DNA of 64,000 bases, from positions 1,104,001 through 1,168,000 of the forward strand of contig CAMRHE010000457.1 of assembly GCA_947044405.1 (NCBI GenBank), given 5' to 3'. The notes beneath the pieces were generated by a model. That model was not told the origin of the DNA. It saw only the letters and a list, made by a program, of their open reading frames with translations, and made no database searches. Both the position numbers and the translations under genes were made by a program. This document shows, one piece after another, positions 11,565 to 23,111 of this stretch. The first letter of the stretch is position 1; every line of letters begins with the position of its first letter. The stretch is from Leptodactylus fallax. Taxonomy: Eukaryota > Chordata > Amphibia > Anura > Leptodactylidae.

Positions 11565-13640
11565 CTTATTAGTGGCCATCTGCTGCTTTTCACATTGCTA
11601 TAGAGATAAATAATAAAATTCTATCTACCTTCAGCAACCACTAGGGGTGCTTATTTTGGTATGTTGAATGCACAGTACATTCAATGAAAGCAATATTTTT
11701 TAATGAAAAAAAAAAATCCATGTTTCTCCTTTTATCATTTGGCAAGGCACCAGAAAAGAGCAGAAATCTGTACATGGTCATGCAAAAAATTCAGCGAGTC
11801 GTCAAACCCATATAAAAACAATGAATACAAAAACTATAATATTTCATTCAGAACTTGTGTCCTCCATCTCTTCTTCCATTATACATAACTATATTTATAT
11901 CCCCACCTTCTATAAACTTTTTTTACATCTATATGTAATGTTTATAGGACATTCGCAATGTAGCCATTTATATTCCTCTAATGCCTCAGAATAACAATGG
12001 AATTAAGAAAAATAAGCAGACAGGATTAAAAATCCCCTAAAGCCTCGTGCACACGAACATTGAAAAGACAGATGTTAAAAATGGAGGAAACATCCATATT
12101 TTGACATCCATTTTCCATCCACCACCTCCACCAATCCATGTTCTTAGCATCTGTTTACAGATGTTGCTCCACTGATTCCAGCACAGTTAGAATTTTCTCT
12201 CGCCCCCACCATTCCTGAGCAAGAAGCACAGTTAGTTTTGATGCCTGTGTTATTTAATGCCTGTGTTATTTAACCCCTACGCGCACCAGGATGTATATGT
12301 ACATTCTGGTTTACGTGACTAAGTATGGCGGCCGCAAAATGACTATACTAGTTGCCGGATTTGTGCCAATTCATACAGCAGGGACTCAGCAGCAGTGATG
12401 CAAAGAAATTTTTTTTTTCTTCAAAATTTAGAATTTTTGTATTGTTATTAGGATATGAAAAAAACTATATAAATTTGGTATCTCCATGATTGTATCGAGC
12501 TAACATAGCATTTTTGCCACAAAGGGGAAGCCATAAAAACAAAATCCATAAGAAAATGGCGGTACTACATTTTTTTTTTCAATTCCACCTCATTCTGAAT
12601 TTTTTCCTGATTCCCAGTACATTGTACAGAATAATAAATGGTACCATTTTGAAGTACAACATGTCAAGGAAAAGTCAAGCCCTCATATGAATACGCAAAT
12701 GGAAAAATTAGAAAGTTATGGCTTTTGGCATGCAGGGAGGAAAAAACAAAAACACAAAAATGAAAAATGTCTGTGTCACGTAAGGTGGCTCTGTAATGTC
12801 AGGTGGGCAGTGTCATACAGGGTGGCGTGATTCAGAGCTCTAATAAGAGGCAGCCAGTGTCAGAGCTCAGAATCACACCCGTTGACTGCTCCTGCCTGAC
12901 ACCGCCCTCCTGACAGTACAGAGCCTAAATAGTATATCAGGCACCAAAACTAACAACAATGATTGCTCAGGAATGCCGAGGGCTAGAGAAAAAATTCTAA
13001 ATATGCCAGAATCAGTGGAACTATTAACAGATGTAAAGAACTGGGCTTGTTAGAAGTGGTGAAAAGTCCTCTTTAAGAACTGGTTCGCTCATCTCTAATA
13101 AAATATACTTGATGATGGAAAAAAGTCTTAGAAAATTCATGGTAAGAGGGCATCCTAATATTCTGGTATTTGACTATTTTGCTTTTGTAGTTGCAGAGTG
13201 CTTCCATGTAGCATACACCATTGTTTCAATCTGTAATAAAAAAAAAATATTAGAATACGCTAGCTATAGAGTGAATGCCATTTCACAAAACAGAATATTT
13301 TTAGTAGTCACAGTATCCTTGGTAGTCTAGAGTAGTAAAGGGATTAAAGGTAACCATAGTTGTGATCTGCTGTGGGGTAATGGGGGTATATATGGTTACT
13401 ATACAGTGGGGGTATGTATGGTTACTGTATATCTTTGGTAGTGTAAAGCGGTGAATAGGTCAATGGTAATATCCTTGATGGTCTAGGGTGGTGAATGAGT
13501 GAATAGTAACACCCTTGATGGTCTAGGTGAGGAAAGGGGTCAATAATACAAGTATTTCACTAGGATGATGTAGTGTCATTGGTGAGAGACCAGTGGAGAC
13601 TATTGGATATGTGGGAGCAAGAGAAACAGCCGACAGTACT
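11565..13640. repeat. Interspersed repeat debris without a gene
   Basis: 12260-12760 resembles a widespread A/T-rich amphibian interspersed repeat. 12780-12905 contains imperfect inverted repeats around 'gagctc'. 13061-13095 ends in GTTCGCTCATCTCTAATA, the terminus of the hAT family seen whole at 42728-43339. 13370-13530 is a short degenerate tandem region. No credible coding exon was seen. Confidence 0.5.
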
Positions 13641-13644
13641 TGTT

Positions 13645-13841
13645 TCAATAACTTGTTACCCACAGTCTCCCCCAGGAGTCCTCACACAGGCTGAGTAGTG
13701 AGTGAGTCCACCTGAAATGCCAGAAGGAGCAAAGAGAAGCAGAAGAGGAGTCCACCAGAAGATGATGACCAGCAAGATGGACCTGGCCAGCACCTTGTAG
13801 AGCCTCTATCGCTGCAGGATCTTGTCTATGACTATGACATA
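13645..13841 (-). CDS. Possible cytoplasmic-tail exon of the Ig receptor
   Basis: A weak acceptor (gggattAG) would start an exon at 13841. Entered in the phase left by the transmembrane exon, it reads 65 codons to a TGA at 13645-13647. The reading contains no ITIM or ITAM tyrosine motif and its composition is unremarkable, so this may be chance or 3' UTR. Another cassette could be the real last exon. Confidence 0.3.
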
Positions 13842-13900
13842 CTAATCCCACTTATTTTGAGTTTAGCAAGGGCTTATGGAGTAAAGATTTCTGTTCTCAC

Positions 13901-14026
13901 CTTTTCTGTTCTTCAGCCAGATGAGTAAAAAAAACAAGAAGAAGACAACAGCGCGGCAAACACATGAACCAATTATTAGGGTCTGCAACTGTATGTTGTA
14001 TGGAGCTGATCTGGGTTCAACCTCAT
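13901..14026 (-). CDS. Transmembrane exon of the Ig receptor, with intramembrane arginine
   Basis: Acceptor ...ctttacAG and donor AAAAG/GTGAGA bound a 126-nt exon, entered and left in phase 1 like the Ig exons. After a short stalk it reads a hydrophobic helix, TLIIGSCVCRAVVFFLFF, then LLIWLKNRK with basic stop-transfer residues. The arginine sits inside the predicted helix. In activating immune receptors such a basic residue pairs with acidic residues of ITAM adaptors (FcR-gamma, CD3-zeta, DAP12). That is family knowledge, so an activating role is inferred. The exon is intact. A hAT element starts 38 bases upstream of its acceptor. Confidence 0.7.
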
Positions 14027-14064
14027 CTGTAAAGCAAAATGGACATTAGAGGAAATATAAGAGA

Positions 14065-14694
14065 CAGGGGCGTAAATACCGGGGTAGCAGCGGTAGTGGC
14101 TGCCACTGGGCCCGGGACATTAGGGAGCTCGAAGCCCAGTAGCAGCCACTACCGCAAACCCCACAAACACTGCTATTATTATACTCCGGGGTCTTTACAG
14201 ATCCCGGAATATAACAATAGGGGGCCCAGAGGAGGTGAGGGAACATAAAAAACACTGTAACTTACCTCTGTAGCGCTCCGCATTCTTTGGTCCTGTTTGG
14301 TGACGTCCCAGATGTCAGACGATGTCATTATGCATCGCAACACCGGCCTTGATCACGCGAGATCTGGTCCAACATTCAAGATGGCCGAAGTAGCGCACCG
14401 GAGTGCATCGGAGCCAGGGAGAGGTAAGTAGCATTGTTTTTTTTATGTTTGTATGCTCCCCTGGGTCTCCGATCATTATACTCTGGGGTCTGAGAAGACC
14501 CCAGAGTATAATAATCGTTCATGGGTGGTCCACAATGGGGCATAATACTGTGTGCAGGGGCCACTATGGGGCATAATCCTGTGTGCAGTGGCCACTATGC
14601 TGAATAATACTGTGCACAGGAATGTGAGTTGGACGGGGGGGGGGGCATGTCAAATGTTCGCCCTGGGGCCGAGCCATACCTAGTTAGGCCACTG
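14065..14694. mobile_element. hAT-type non-autonomous element with perfect 8-bp duplication
   Basis: Begins CAGGGGCGTAAATACC and ends CCTAGTTAGGCCACTG. The target duplication ATAAGAGA is perfect (14057-14064 and 14695-14702). It carries the recurrent palindrome 'attatactctggggtct' twice (about 14178-14215 and 14475-14515). It sits in the intron just upstream of the Ig receptor transmembrane exon. A reverse-oriented, truncated relative is at 24684-25059. Confidence 0.9.
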
Positions 14695-14829
14695 ATAAGA
14701 GATACTTAACTGAAGTTCACTTACACATCTATGTTTCAAATATATGCTGTGTAGATCAAAAAGATCTGTGACCTAATGTACTTGTATAGATAATATAAAA
14801 TCTAAAGTTGATACTTACCGCTACAATCT

Positions 14830-15475
14830 CCAGCACCAAACCCAGATCACATCATTCACTTCAATATGAAGCATAAAAATCTCACTTCTATACTCTACTC
14901 TAGCGAATCCCATCCACATATTGCAGAAAAATACCCACAGCGGAAATGATGAAATTTCCAAAACTCCTGACAAAAATGTCAGTTATAACTACGGAAAAGC
15001 TGATGGTTTCCCTTTAGGTATAATTAAAGAAGAAAGTCCGCAGAGGAAAACTATTCCAATAACAGAAGTGCCTGCAGGCTGCGGGGCAGCTGATTTGTGT
15101 GGGGTTTAGATGTCGGACCCCACAGATCACAAACTGATGACTTATCTTGTGGATAGGTCATCAGTATGAAACCTCCATTTGGGGCAGAAAAACCCTTTGA
15201 AGCCAAAGCCCCACGTTGGAAAAAATGCTGAATTTTACATTATTCTGGCTAATCCCATCCAAATCTTGCAGAAAAAAATCTGCAGCAGAAATGTTTTTGT
15301 AAATCATAGTATGTCAATTGTACCCACTAACGTTTTCTGTAATGGAGGCAGAAAGTCCACAGAGGAAAACTCTGCAGACTTTCTGCGAAAACACTGAGGA
15401 AAAAAAAGGAATGCGTTTCCGCCGCAGTCTTTTCCGCAGCATTTTTTGGCTGTGGCTCACTATGTGGGGCCCTAA
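14830..15475. repeat. MITE-like repeats
   Basis: 15201-15475 has ends AAGCCAAAGCCCCACGTTGG and CTATGTGGGGCCCTAAGC, an inverted repeat also seen one-sided at 9076-9095. 14880-15060 shares the internal 'cagcggaaatg...aaagtccgcagagg' theme, so it is a diverged copy. No coding content. Confidence 0.55.
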
Positions 15476-15538
15476 GCAGCAAAAACATAACACATGATAA
15501 CATTTATTGGAGTTTCTACATTGACCGCCGTTACTCAC

Positions 15539-15917
15539 CTCGAACTCTAAGGATTGTGCCAGGACCTTCTTCAAGGATTGTGGTCATACCATTGGGTGTA
15601 TACTTGTCTTTTGAACACAATCTTATTGCAACACGACAGTAAAGTATCTGGAGCTTGAAAATGCTGTAGGAGAAGAAGATCAGACTGACCAATCAGCTTT
15701 GTCTTTCCTATATATTCTGGGTGTATATAGTCCTGGTTAGGATGGTATACATAGTGCTCTCTTGGTTCTCCAACCATCCAGTAGACCTGAGTCCACAGAA
15801 CGCTTCCTGCAGAATATGGATGTATCATATCTGGTATGGAGAAGCTGCAGTTGATTCTCACGGGTCCCCTAAAGTCCACTTCAGTTGTCTGGTTGATTTT
15901 TGAAGCATCACTTGGTT
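15539..15917 (-). pseudogene. Ig exon 3 (V-set) of the Ig receptor, frameshifted
   Basis: Acceptor ...cctttaaAG and donor CGAG/GTGAGT. The first part reads a V-set B strand (R-I-N-C-S-F), a C-strand tryptophan (V-Y-W-M-V) and Y-I-G-K-T-K-L. The second part, in a different frame, reads the F strand (L-Y-C-R-V) and a J-like G-P-G-T-I-L-R-V end. The frame changes between about 15660 and 15695. The exon is 379 nt, one more than a multiple of three. A paired cysteine and a J-like strand are typical of V-type domains that bind ligand. Confidence 0.7.
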
Positions 15918-16324
15918 CTTTAAAGGAAATATACACAATATTAGGGAAAAGACTCATATAAGGCAAGACAAGAATCACTATTTGTAAAATCTGAGGACAA
16001 TGTACAGCGGTCCTTCAATTTTCAAACTTAATATTTGAGAGTTGACCTTTAACAAAACCTGCAACAGTAACTTAAGTATAATACTAAAATTTATTGTAAA
16101 GGCCAAAATACACGTAGAGTATAGTGCAGTATAATATGTACAGGAGAAGGGCAGAACATGCAGCACAGGCGGAGCGGATTGCAGTACATATACTTTTGTA
16201 TCCTACATTACGTAATAAGCTGAAAACCATCTATCTGTCTTCTACCAAGTCATCAGCTCCCCACCGATCATATATACTGATAAGGATAAGCCTTAAAAAA
16301 CTACATGCTGGACAACCCCTTTAA

Positions 16325-17025
16325 AGGCACTCTATCATTGGGAAACCTATTTTTCCACTAACACCACGTCGGAATGGCCTTTAGAAATAGTATTCATCTC
16401 CTACCTTTATTTTTCTGATCCACTCCGCCATTTTGGAGAATTTTCGTTTTTCTTCTTTATGCAAAAGAGTATTCAGAAAGCACAGGGGGCGTCCCCTGTG
16501 CTCAAAGAAGATGCTCTTCCGAAGATCCAGCGCCGCCTCTCTTTTCTTCTGCTGATGCGTCTCCGCCGCGCCATCAGCCCCCGAGTCTCAGTCCCCCGAA
16601 ATGGCAGAGCCGACTGAGCATGCGCGGGATTAGAATCCCGAACAGAGACTCTGATGATGCGGTGGAGAGGTGTCATAAGAAGAAGAGCGAGGCGGCGCTG
16701 GATCTTCGGAAGAGCGTCTTCTTTGAGCACAGGGGACGCCCCCTGTGCTTTCTGAAGACTCATTTGCATAAAGAAGAAAAACGAAAATTCTCCAAAACGG
16801 CGACGTGGATCAGAAAAATAAAGGTGGAAGACGAATAGTCTGTAGAAGACAGCTAGCACTCTCGAAAGCTTACTATCAAATATACTTAGTTAGCCTCTAA
16901 AAGGTATCACCTGATTTCTTCACTCATCCACTACTTTCTATGGCTAACATGGTACAACATTATACTACTAAAGGCTATTCCGACATGGTGTTAGTGAAAA
17001 TAGGTTTCCCAATGATAGAATCCCT
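16325..17025. mobile_element. TTAA-flanked palindromic MITE, 701 bp
   Basis: The ends AGGCACTCTATCATTGGGAA and its reverse complement meet TTAA at 16321-16324 and 17026-17029. The inner arms (about 16440-16570 and 16680-16830) are also reverse complements. It lies in an intron of the Ig receptor. Open frames in it are by-products of the palindrome. Confidence 0.88.
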
Positions 17026-17343
17026 TTAAGGAAGGATGCCCTCCTGAAATTAAATTTGCCCCATAGTTTTCTTATTGGGGTATAATATAGTACAATATAG
17101 AGATTTCTCCCAAGTTCTACTTATACCTAAGACTATATCTATAAGTGGGCATCCTCTATATTTGGAGGAAAGAAGGTTTCTATGCCAACATAGAAGGGAG
17201 ATTATGGAGCTCTTAAAGAGGAGAATTTACTAAAAGAAAATAACAGCAAACCCTGTGGTCAGATTTAGAATTGCAGGTGCACTTATCATTAGTACTTATC
17301 ACACACAAGACAGAATGACCATTGCAAAAGTGTGTAGACTTAC

Positions 17344-17679
17344 TCAAGACGAGAAGTTGACTTGCAATAATTGTACGTCTGGTATATGTGGAACCTCCTA
17401 CGGTAACATTTATAGAGTAGCAGTAGAAGCCTTCGTAGCCTTCATCAGCGATATTGGCTAATTTCATAAATATGATGTTTTCATTGCTTCTTTGTGTACA
17501 CGAGACTGGGTGCATGATCTCTCCACACTGATGGCCAGTTACACTCCTGAATATTCCACACTCTGTTACATTTGCAGTTGTTTTCTGGTTCTTAAATGCA
17601 AATCGAGCTACGATGGTCACTGCATCTCCGCGGAGGGCAAGGATTAGAAATTCCTGTTCCAGAATCATCTCCTTCTCTC
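17344..17679 (-). CDS. Ig exon 2 of the Ig receptor, open
   Basis: Acceptor ...atatgtcAG and donor TTGA/GTAAGT give a 336-nt, phase 1-1 exon of about 112 residues, uninterrupted. It reads an Ig-like fold with an F-strand motif E-G-F-Y-C-Y-S and a G strand I-I-A-S-Q-L-L-V. The expected B-strand cysteine is replaced (V-T-I-V-A-R-F); three other cysteines lie in the middle (E-C-G, Q-C-G, S-C-T) and one may substitute. Two N-V-T sequons could be glycosylated. Of the three Ig exons it is the only one still open throughout. Confidence 0.7.
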
Positions 17680-17799
17680 CTGACATATAAACGATAAAAT
17701 ATTGTAAAGATACAAAGCATGACAATCTTTACACTGTGTATACAATAAGGCTACTGTATCTCCTCATTGTCACTAATACGCAACAGTTCAATATACACT

Positions 17800-18790
17800 A
17801 TATAATGTATTATTAGACATAACACGAAACTACCACGACAATATTTTGTCGGCGTCCTTTTGTAGCAACCCAGTGGAAAAATGGGTAGAGGATGGGATGG
17901 GGTGAAGTTATCTCCACTAAACCTCTGGCACTTAGGGCTGGTGCAGCGATGAAGTCTGGATGTTGGTGGTAGTAGTTACCCTGGAGGAGACAAGGGGAAG
18001 GTTTCCTGCCTGATGGTGGTTGGGGTGCCCTTGATGGATAAAGGACTAAGGAGACAGTTGGTAACAGTATAAACAACCCTTGAGTTTACTTTCAGGTCAT
18101 TGAAAAGTTGGTTAAACAATCTTTCTCAAGATGGAGGTACAGCTTTAGGACACAACCGGGCTGGAGCTGAAGTTTACAGATGGTTCTCACTAGAGTTTCT
18201 CTAGTTCTGGCAGTTTCTCTCTCAAAGTGTGTTCTTCTTCTCTTTTCTACTGTTTCACAAACTGCATACAATTGCTGAGGCTGTGAGGTAGAAAAAGTTT
18301 TCTGAACCTGACTGGAATCTCTTAGGCTCAGTCATGGCTATGAGGTCTGTCAAAAATATTCCTTACAGACTCTATCACACACACACACACTACTAAAATA
18401 GTGAGCATAGCTGTGGTACAAGCACTAAAACTGACCTGATCACGCTTAGGGTAGCTACAGAGGAGATTGTCTGTCTCCTCCTTGACTAGAATGTTCTAAG
18501 TCAAAGGTATGTTCCATCTAGCCTTCTTCAGTCTCATTGGTCCATCTTAAAGCTGCAACAGGATTAATACAGTAAATGGCAACAAATATGTAAAATTAAA
18601 TTTCTCAATTAAAATAGTTGCTAACACTTTCGCAGTGTTCCTCTGTTATCAATGGCTCTGGCCCATTACTGCTTGGGCCCCACAAGACCTATGAGGTTAT
18701 CCTGTAGTATCTGGCACCAAACATTTTCAGTCAAACCCTTTAAGTCCTGTAAGATGTAAGGTGTGGCCACCATTTTTTTAGTATAGCCAA
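17800..18790. repeat. Unassigned intronic repeat sequence
   Basis: Intron of the Ig receptor. A short (CA)n lies at 18375-18393. Style and composition suggest a degraded LTR or LINE insertion, but no ends or motifs allow a class. No coding exon was seen. Confidence 0.35.
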
Positions 18791-18794
18791 CAAA

Positions 18795-19565
18795 TGCTCA
18801 AAGTACATCTGGGGAATTGGAGGCCAGGTTGTCACCTTGATCTCCTTGCCATGTTCCTCAAACTATTCCTGAACATGTTTTGCAGTTTGGCAGGTGTATT
18901 ATCTTCTTTAAAGCGGTCACTATCATTTAGGCAACCTAATGGTAGACGGTCTTTACGACGTTTAGGTAGGTTGTACGTGTCTCAATAACATTCACATAAT
19001 GTCAGGATATAGCATAGCAAGTCTCTGAGCAACACACAGTCCCTGTGGGCTCGACTTCTTCCCATAATGTATCTTGGGGCCATCTCTCTCTAAGGTAAGT
19101 TATGGTCGTACACCCTGAGATTGATATGATACATAATTTGTCAGACCGGGTCACCTTCTTCCACTTTCAATCTAGTTTTGATGCTCACATGCCCATTGTA
19201 GGTGCTTTTTGCAATGGACAGGGACCATCATGGGCACTCTGACTAGTCAGTGGCTATGCAGCCCCGCACCCAGCAATCTTTGATACCCTATGTATTCCAA
19301 CCGCTTTCTATTATAGCCAACCAAGATGATTTCAGTAATTGGGATTTAGCCTTTACTTAATGCCAACAAACAGTAAGTGATCCATGAGTGCCTATGATCC
19401 TTTTGCTGGTTGACCACTTTTTCTTACTTTTAGTGTATACTAACCACTACATACCAGCAAATCCCCACAAGACCTACTGCAAAGATGTTCTGATCTAGTC
19501 ATCTTACCATCAAAATTTGGCCTTTTGTAAAATCTCTAACATTCTTACTCTTGACAATTTTTCCT
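18795..19565 (-). pseudogene. Tc1-type transposase relic (DD34E family)
   Basis: Translated in shifting frames on the minus strand, the region follows a Tc1 transposase from end to end: a start like V-K-S-K-N-V-R-D-F-T-K-G-Q near 19560, the W-K-K-V-T-R-S-D-K block near 19160, R-T-T-Y-L-N-V near 18975, the D-N-T-P-C-H equivalent near 18890, and P-I-P-Q-M near 18815. Many stops and frameshifts are present. The element lies in the intron between Ig exons 1 and 2. Confidence 0.75.
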
Positions 19566-19569
19566 GTTA

Positions 19570-20300
19570 ATGCATCTTTAAGAGCTTCAACTTTAACCTC
19601 AACATATTTGTCACGCTGCAATCCCCCCATTTTGGTACTATCACATACTACCTTCCTGAAGCGTATATATTATATTCAGGAATATACTAGGAGGGCATAG
19701 CTTGGGGGGAGAAGGAGGGTTATCCAGGCACATGTCCTAGGTGCTGGCGGTCAAAGGGGTGCTTATACGCCTCTCTGTCTTTTGCTAGAGTATTCAAATA
19801 CAGGGCTGTGGAATGAACAAAATTTTTGCCTTAAGCGATAGTAAGCGTAATTACACTTCCGTAGAAGGGATTAAAGGGTATTCCCATCAGAATACAGCAC
19901 TCCTCCCGACTCTTACGGAAACAAGGCAGGGCAGAGCTAATAGGCCTGCTCCCATACACTTATTCCCATAACCTTTAATAATAGCACCCTGTATGTGTAG
20001 TGCATCAGTTCTTTAGCCCATAAAGCAGGTTCCTAATTCACCAACATGGCACACACCTTGTTTTATGACTACCAAAGGTTTAGAAATGCCAGGTTGCCCT
20101 TGGCTTTATTTTCTAAAATTAGATTTATATTTGGTGCCATTTGGACCTTGAGCTCCATAAATAAGGCGTTTGACCCTAAAACTAGAGTAAATACATTAAT
20201 AAGCCTAGTGTATATCCAGATGTTATTTATCTTAGAAACCAAACTGTGACCAGGGGACATTTTTCATGTTCTCCATTTGAGTTGACCAAAGTCATATCTT
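19570..20300. other. Intronic sequence, nothing identified
   Basis: A/T-rich intron of the Ig receptor. The short frames at 20046-20260 lack any recognisable motif. Confidence 0.4.
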
Positions 20301-20302
20301 AC

Positions 20303-20696
20303 CTTTCACCACTACACTGGTGCCATACGGGTTCTGCCATGAATCAGGCTCTACTACCAGAGGGATGGATTGTAAAACGAAAACAGAACTTCAGCTCATC
20401 CTCACTCCTTAAATCCATTACAGTAAGAGAAGACGTCCTGGCTCTCAAATCAAACTGGACTGAAAGTCTTCCTTGATATAGGGGAGATGTGAAATTTCTG
20501 TAAGAACTGTATATGTCTTGATTATCTCCTCCACAAAAACTTCGAAGACTTTCTTTCACTGCAAAACTCACTGAGAAGGGACCTCCATCCTCCGAGTAGG
20601 TGAAACTACAAGGTATAGTGATGGACTCTCCCACGAATGACTCTTTCCTGGTGGCCTGATCTACACAAAATTGTGCCCAGGATTCATGGTAAAAAC
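20303..20696 (-). pseudogene. Ig exon 1 (V-set) of the Ig receptor, frameshifted
   Basis: Acceptor ...ctgtctaaAG and donor AAAG/GTAAGA. It reads S-I-T-I-P-C-S-F-T-Y, a typical Siglec/PILR/CD22-like V-domain B strand, then S-L-T-V-M-D-L-R-S-E-D and K-F-C-F-R-F for the E and F strands. Soon after, the frame meets a TGA near 20342, while a neighbouring frame continues into W-Q-N-P-Y-G-T-S-V-V-V-K, the expected G strand. The exon is 394 nt, one over a multiple of three, so a one-base gain (or two-base loss) between about 20350 and 20375 fits. As it stands the product would be truncated in the first Ig domain. Confidence 0.72.
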
Positions 20697-20699
20697 CTT

Positions 20700-21540
20700 T
20701 AGACAGAAAGATAAAAATGAGTCAAAAACCAAGTTTATAGAGACATCAAAACATACGAGAACAAAATCATGTGGATGAAACTCTCCCCACCAACTACAAT
20801 AGAGAAGGGACTTCTTAAGTTACGCCAATTAGAAAGAACCTATTAAATTTTGGATTAGTAGCCACGCCAGGATTTCTGATGTAACGTTTCCCCCTTTAAT
20901 GACAATGGACAGTCTTGCGCCTTCGCCATTCATTTTCACCCCCAGCACAGACACAGTCTGCTCCAGGTTGTGAGCAACAGCCAAAGACAGAGGGCCATGA
21001 TGTTGGGAGGGCCATTGGAAATGGTGGCACTGTCATTTAGGGTACAGGGGGAGACATTATGCAGAACTGTGAAGTGAGATCAAAGCACTTGCTGAGAATG
21101 GAGCCGCCCCTGTGGCACTTGCCTTCTAACTAGCATAATGGATTAAAATTGACTTTATCGGAGAGGAAGATGCATTGAATAGGCACAAAGTTATCTCTCC
21201 AAATGTTATTAAGTGCCCTGCCAAGCACTGGGAGTCAATTGAGCAAATTCACCAGACTTTTATTAAACCCTTCCTGCCCTGTGGCATAATAGCATGTTAC
21301 AGGAAATATATTTTTATGAAGCAGCAATGTCACCAGGGAAATATCTGTACCAGCACTATTACCTTACCTTGTCCATTTTTCCCGGACTTCAGGAGGTCGC
21401 CCTTCTTTTCAGGATACTCCCAGAAGTCCCCGGGAGATTTGACTATAAGTATGAATATTTCTCTCACTCCATTTCCACTAGATTAACCTCGATACTGATC
21501 ATGGCATCTCAATGGTTTGCATGGGGGGGTCCCTCTCTTA
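20700..21540. other. Intronic sequence, nothing identified
   Basis: Intron between the signal-peptide and first Ig exons. No repeat ends or exons recognised. Confidence 0.4.
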
Positions 21541-21541
21541 C

Positions 21542-21584
21542 CTCCCTCAACCAGCAACATCAACACCAAAATCAGAGTCTTATA
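21542..21584 (-). CDS. Signal-peptide exon of the Ig receptor
   Basis: Acceptor ...cacctacAG and donor GGAG/GTAAGA bound 43 nt that read YKTLILVLMLLVEG, a clear signal-peptide core, ending in phase 1 to join the first Ig exon. The frame has no ATG before the hydrophobic core. Where related genes would be expected to start with Met-Lys, this copy reads tataag. The only upstream ATG in frame comes from the candidate exon at 23112-23225. Confidence 0.6.
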
Positions 21585-21594
21585 CTGTAGGTGA

Positions 21595-23110
21595 GTAGGT
21601 TGGAATATGGGGCCATATATGATGAATAAAAATTCATCCCAACAAGAATGATGGAATTACAGATTTTTTTTATTGACAGCTCCTTTAGCAGCTAAATAAA
21701 ATTAGTATGAACAAAATATTAATAAAATCTAAACAAAGAATTTATGTACTGATTGTGTCATCTAAAAATGCAACTTGTCCTGCAAAAAAAAAAACAAAAA
21801 ACGTTATGGCTTTAGAAATGTAAAAAATGAATGTTATGCGTATTAAATCCCAAACGTGAGTTCAGGGCACATACCCCCTCGAGACATGATGCCTACCCCC
21901 TGGGGAACATGTACCGCAGTTTCAAAACCAAGAGAACTCACCAGCTATTCAGATATGTCAGTTTTAGTAAATACTTGCATTTCCCATGAAGTCGCAATTT
22001 TGGAGCATCTTGTGATATTAGGCTATGGGTATCTGGTGATGTATCGTGTGACATCAAATCATTGCCGATGAGGTCATCTTGCCACAGGAAACCTTAGACA
22101 ACCACAATGCAACAAGACTCAAAAAATCCAACAGTGTTGGATTTTTAATCACAGATTGCAAGTTGAACAAGACTTTGCAAACACAGAACAGAATGCCAGT
22201 CCCATTCAATGTGAGACTCTGTGACAACGCTGTGATTTTGATGGCCAAATTCAAGTTCTAAAATAGTAACCTAACAACAAGTTGTCTTGTCTGAGACTTG
22301 TTGTCATGAGGCACATACCGCCATGATGTATCCCTAGCCTTCTTCATATGTATTTAGTAGGAATCGCAGAGGAGCAGCACAATGCCGTATCACTGTAGCT
22401 TAGGGACACACCACTAACTGATCACGCCAAGACGTCAATTTCATAAACCTCATAAATATTCAATTTCTAGGGGGAATAACAGAGGAATGGTACAATGAAG
22501 AGTTACAAGAAAAGCTGCTCCATAGTTGCTCTGCTGGAGAGGTGACGGCTCCTCTAAGACGCTGGTTGCCAAACTGTGAGTCGTGACCCAATGGAGGGTT
22601 GTGTAGAACATACGGCACATCGATAGCATACATGTGCTGTCTGCACCCATACGCTTCAATGAATGAGCCCAGATTGTAAAACAGACAAGAATAGAACCTG
22701 TCCTGAGTTATGCGGCCTGGATTCATTTCCTCCATATGGACCCATAAAAAGCATGGGTCTGTGTACAATAGTTAAAAAAAAAACATGGAAAATATGGTTG
22801 TGTGCACTGGGCCTTAGCAATTTTTGGTCTTGTCACAGTGGCAAAAAAAAATTCCTATCATTGTGTGACTGCAAATATTTTCTATGGAAAAAAGTTGCAA
22901 ACCAATCGTAAGTATTGGTCTGTGACTTTTATACCTGTAGGAAGATGTTGAAGTTGCATGGCTGGTGTGTTGCGTGGCTATTGTAGTACCACACGATTGT
23001 ACTGCAACTTTCATGTCACTGAACGTGTCCTTCGACTCTTTTCCAGGTTCTAAAAAAGTTGTTAAAAGATTCTGTAAATTCCATCACGTGAAAAATGAAA
23101 TGAATACTCA
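21595..23110. repeat. Repeat-like spacer
   Basis: 22080-22310 and 22790-23010 have the look of dispersed repeats (short inverted words such as 'caagacttgtt'), but no clear ends. No exon was recognised. Confidence 0.35.
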
Positions 23111-23111
23111 C

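Noticed and set aside
16473..16859. A 128-codon minus-strand frame
   Set aside because: It lies across both arms of a palindromic MITE and has no recognisable domain.
22450..22768. Minus-strand frames of 69 and 102 codons
   Set aside because: No domain, no splice context in line with the Ig gene, and repeat-like surroundings.
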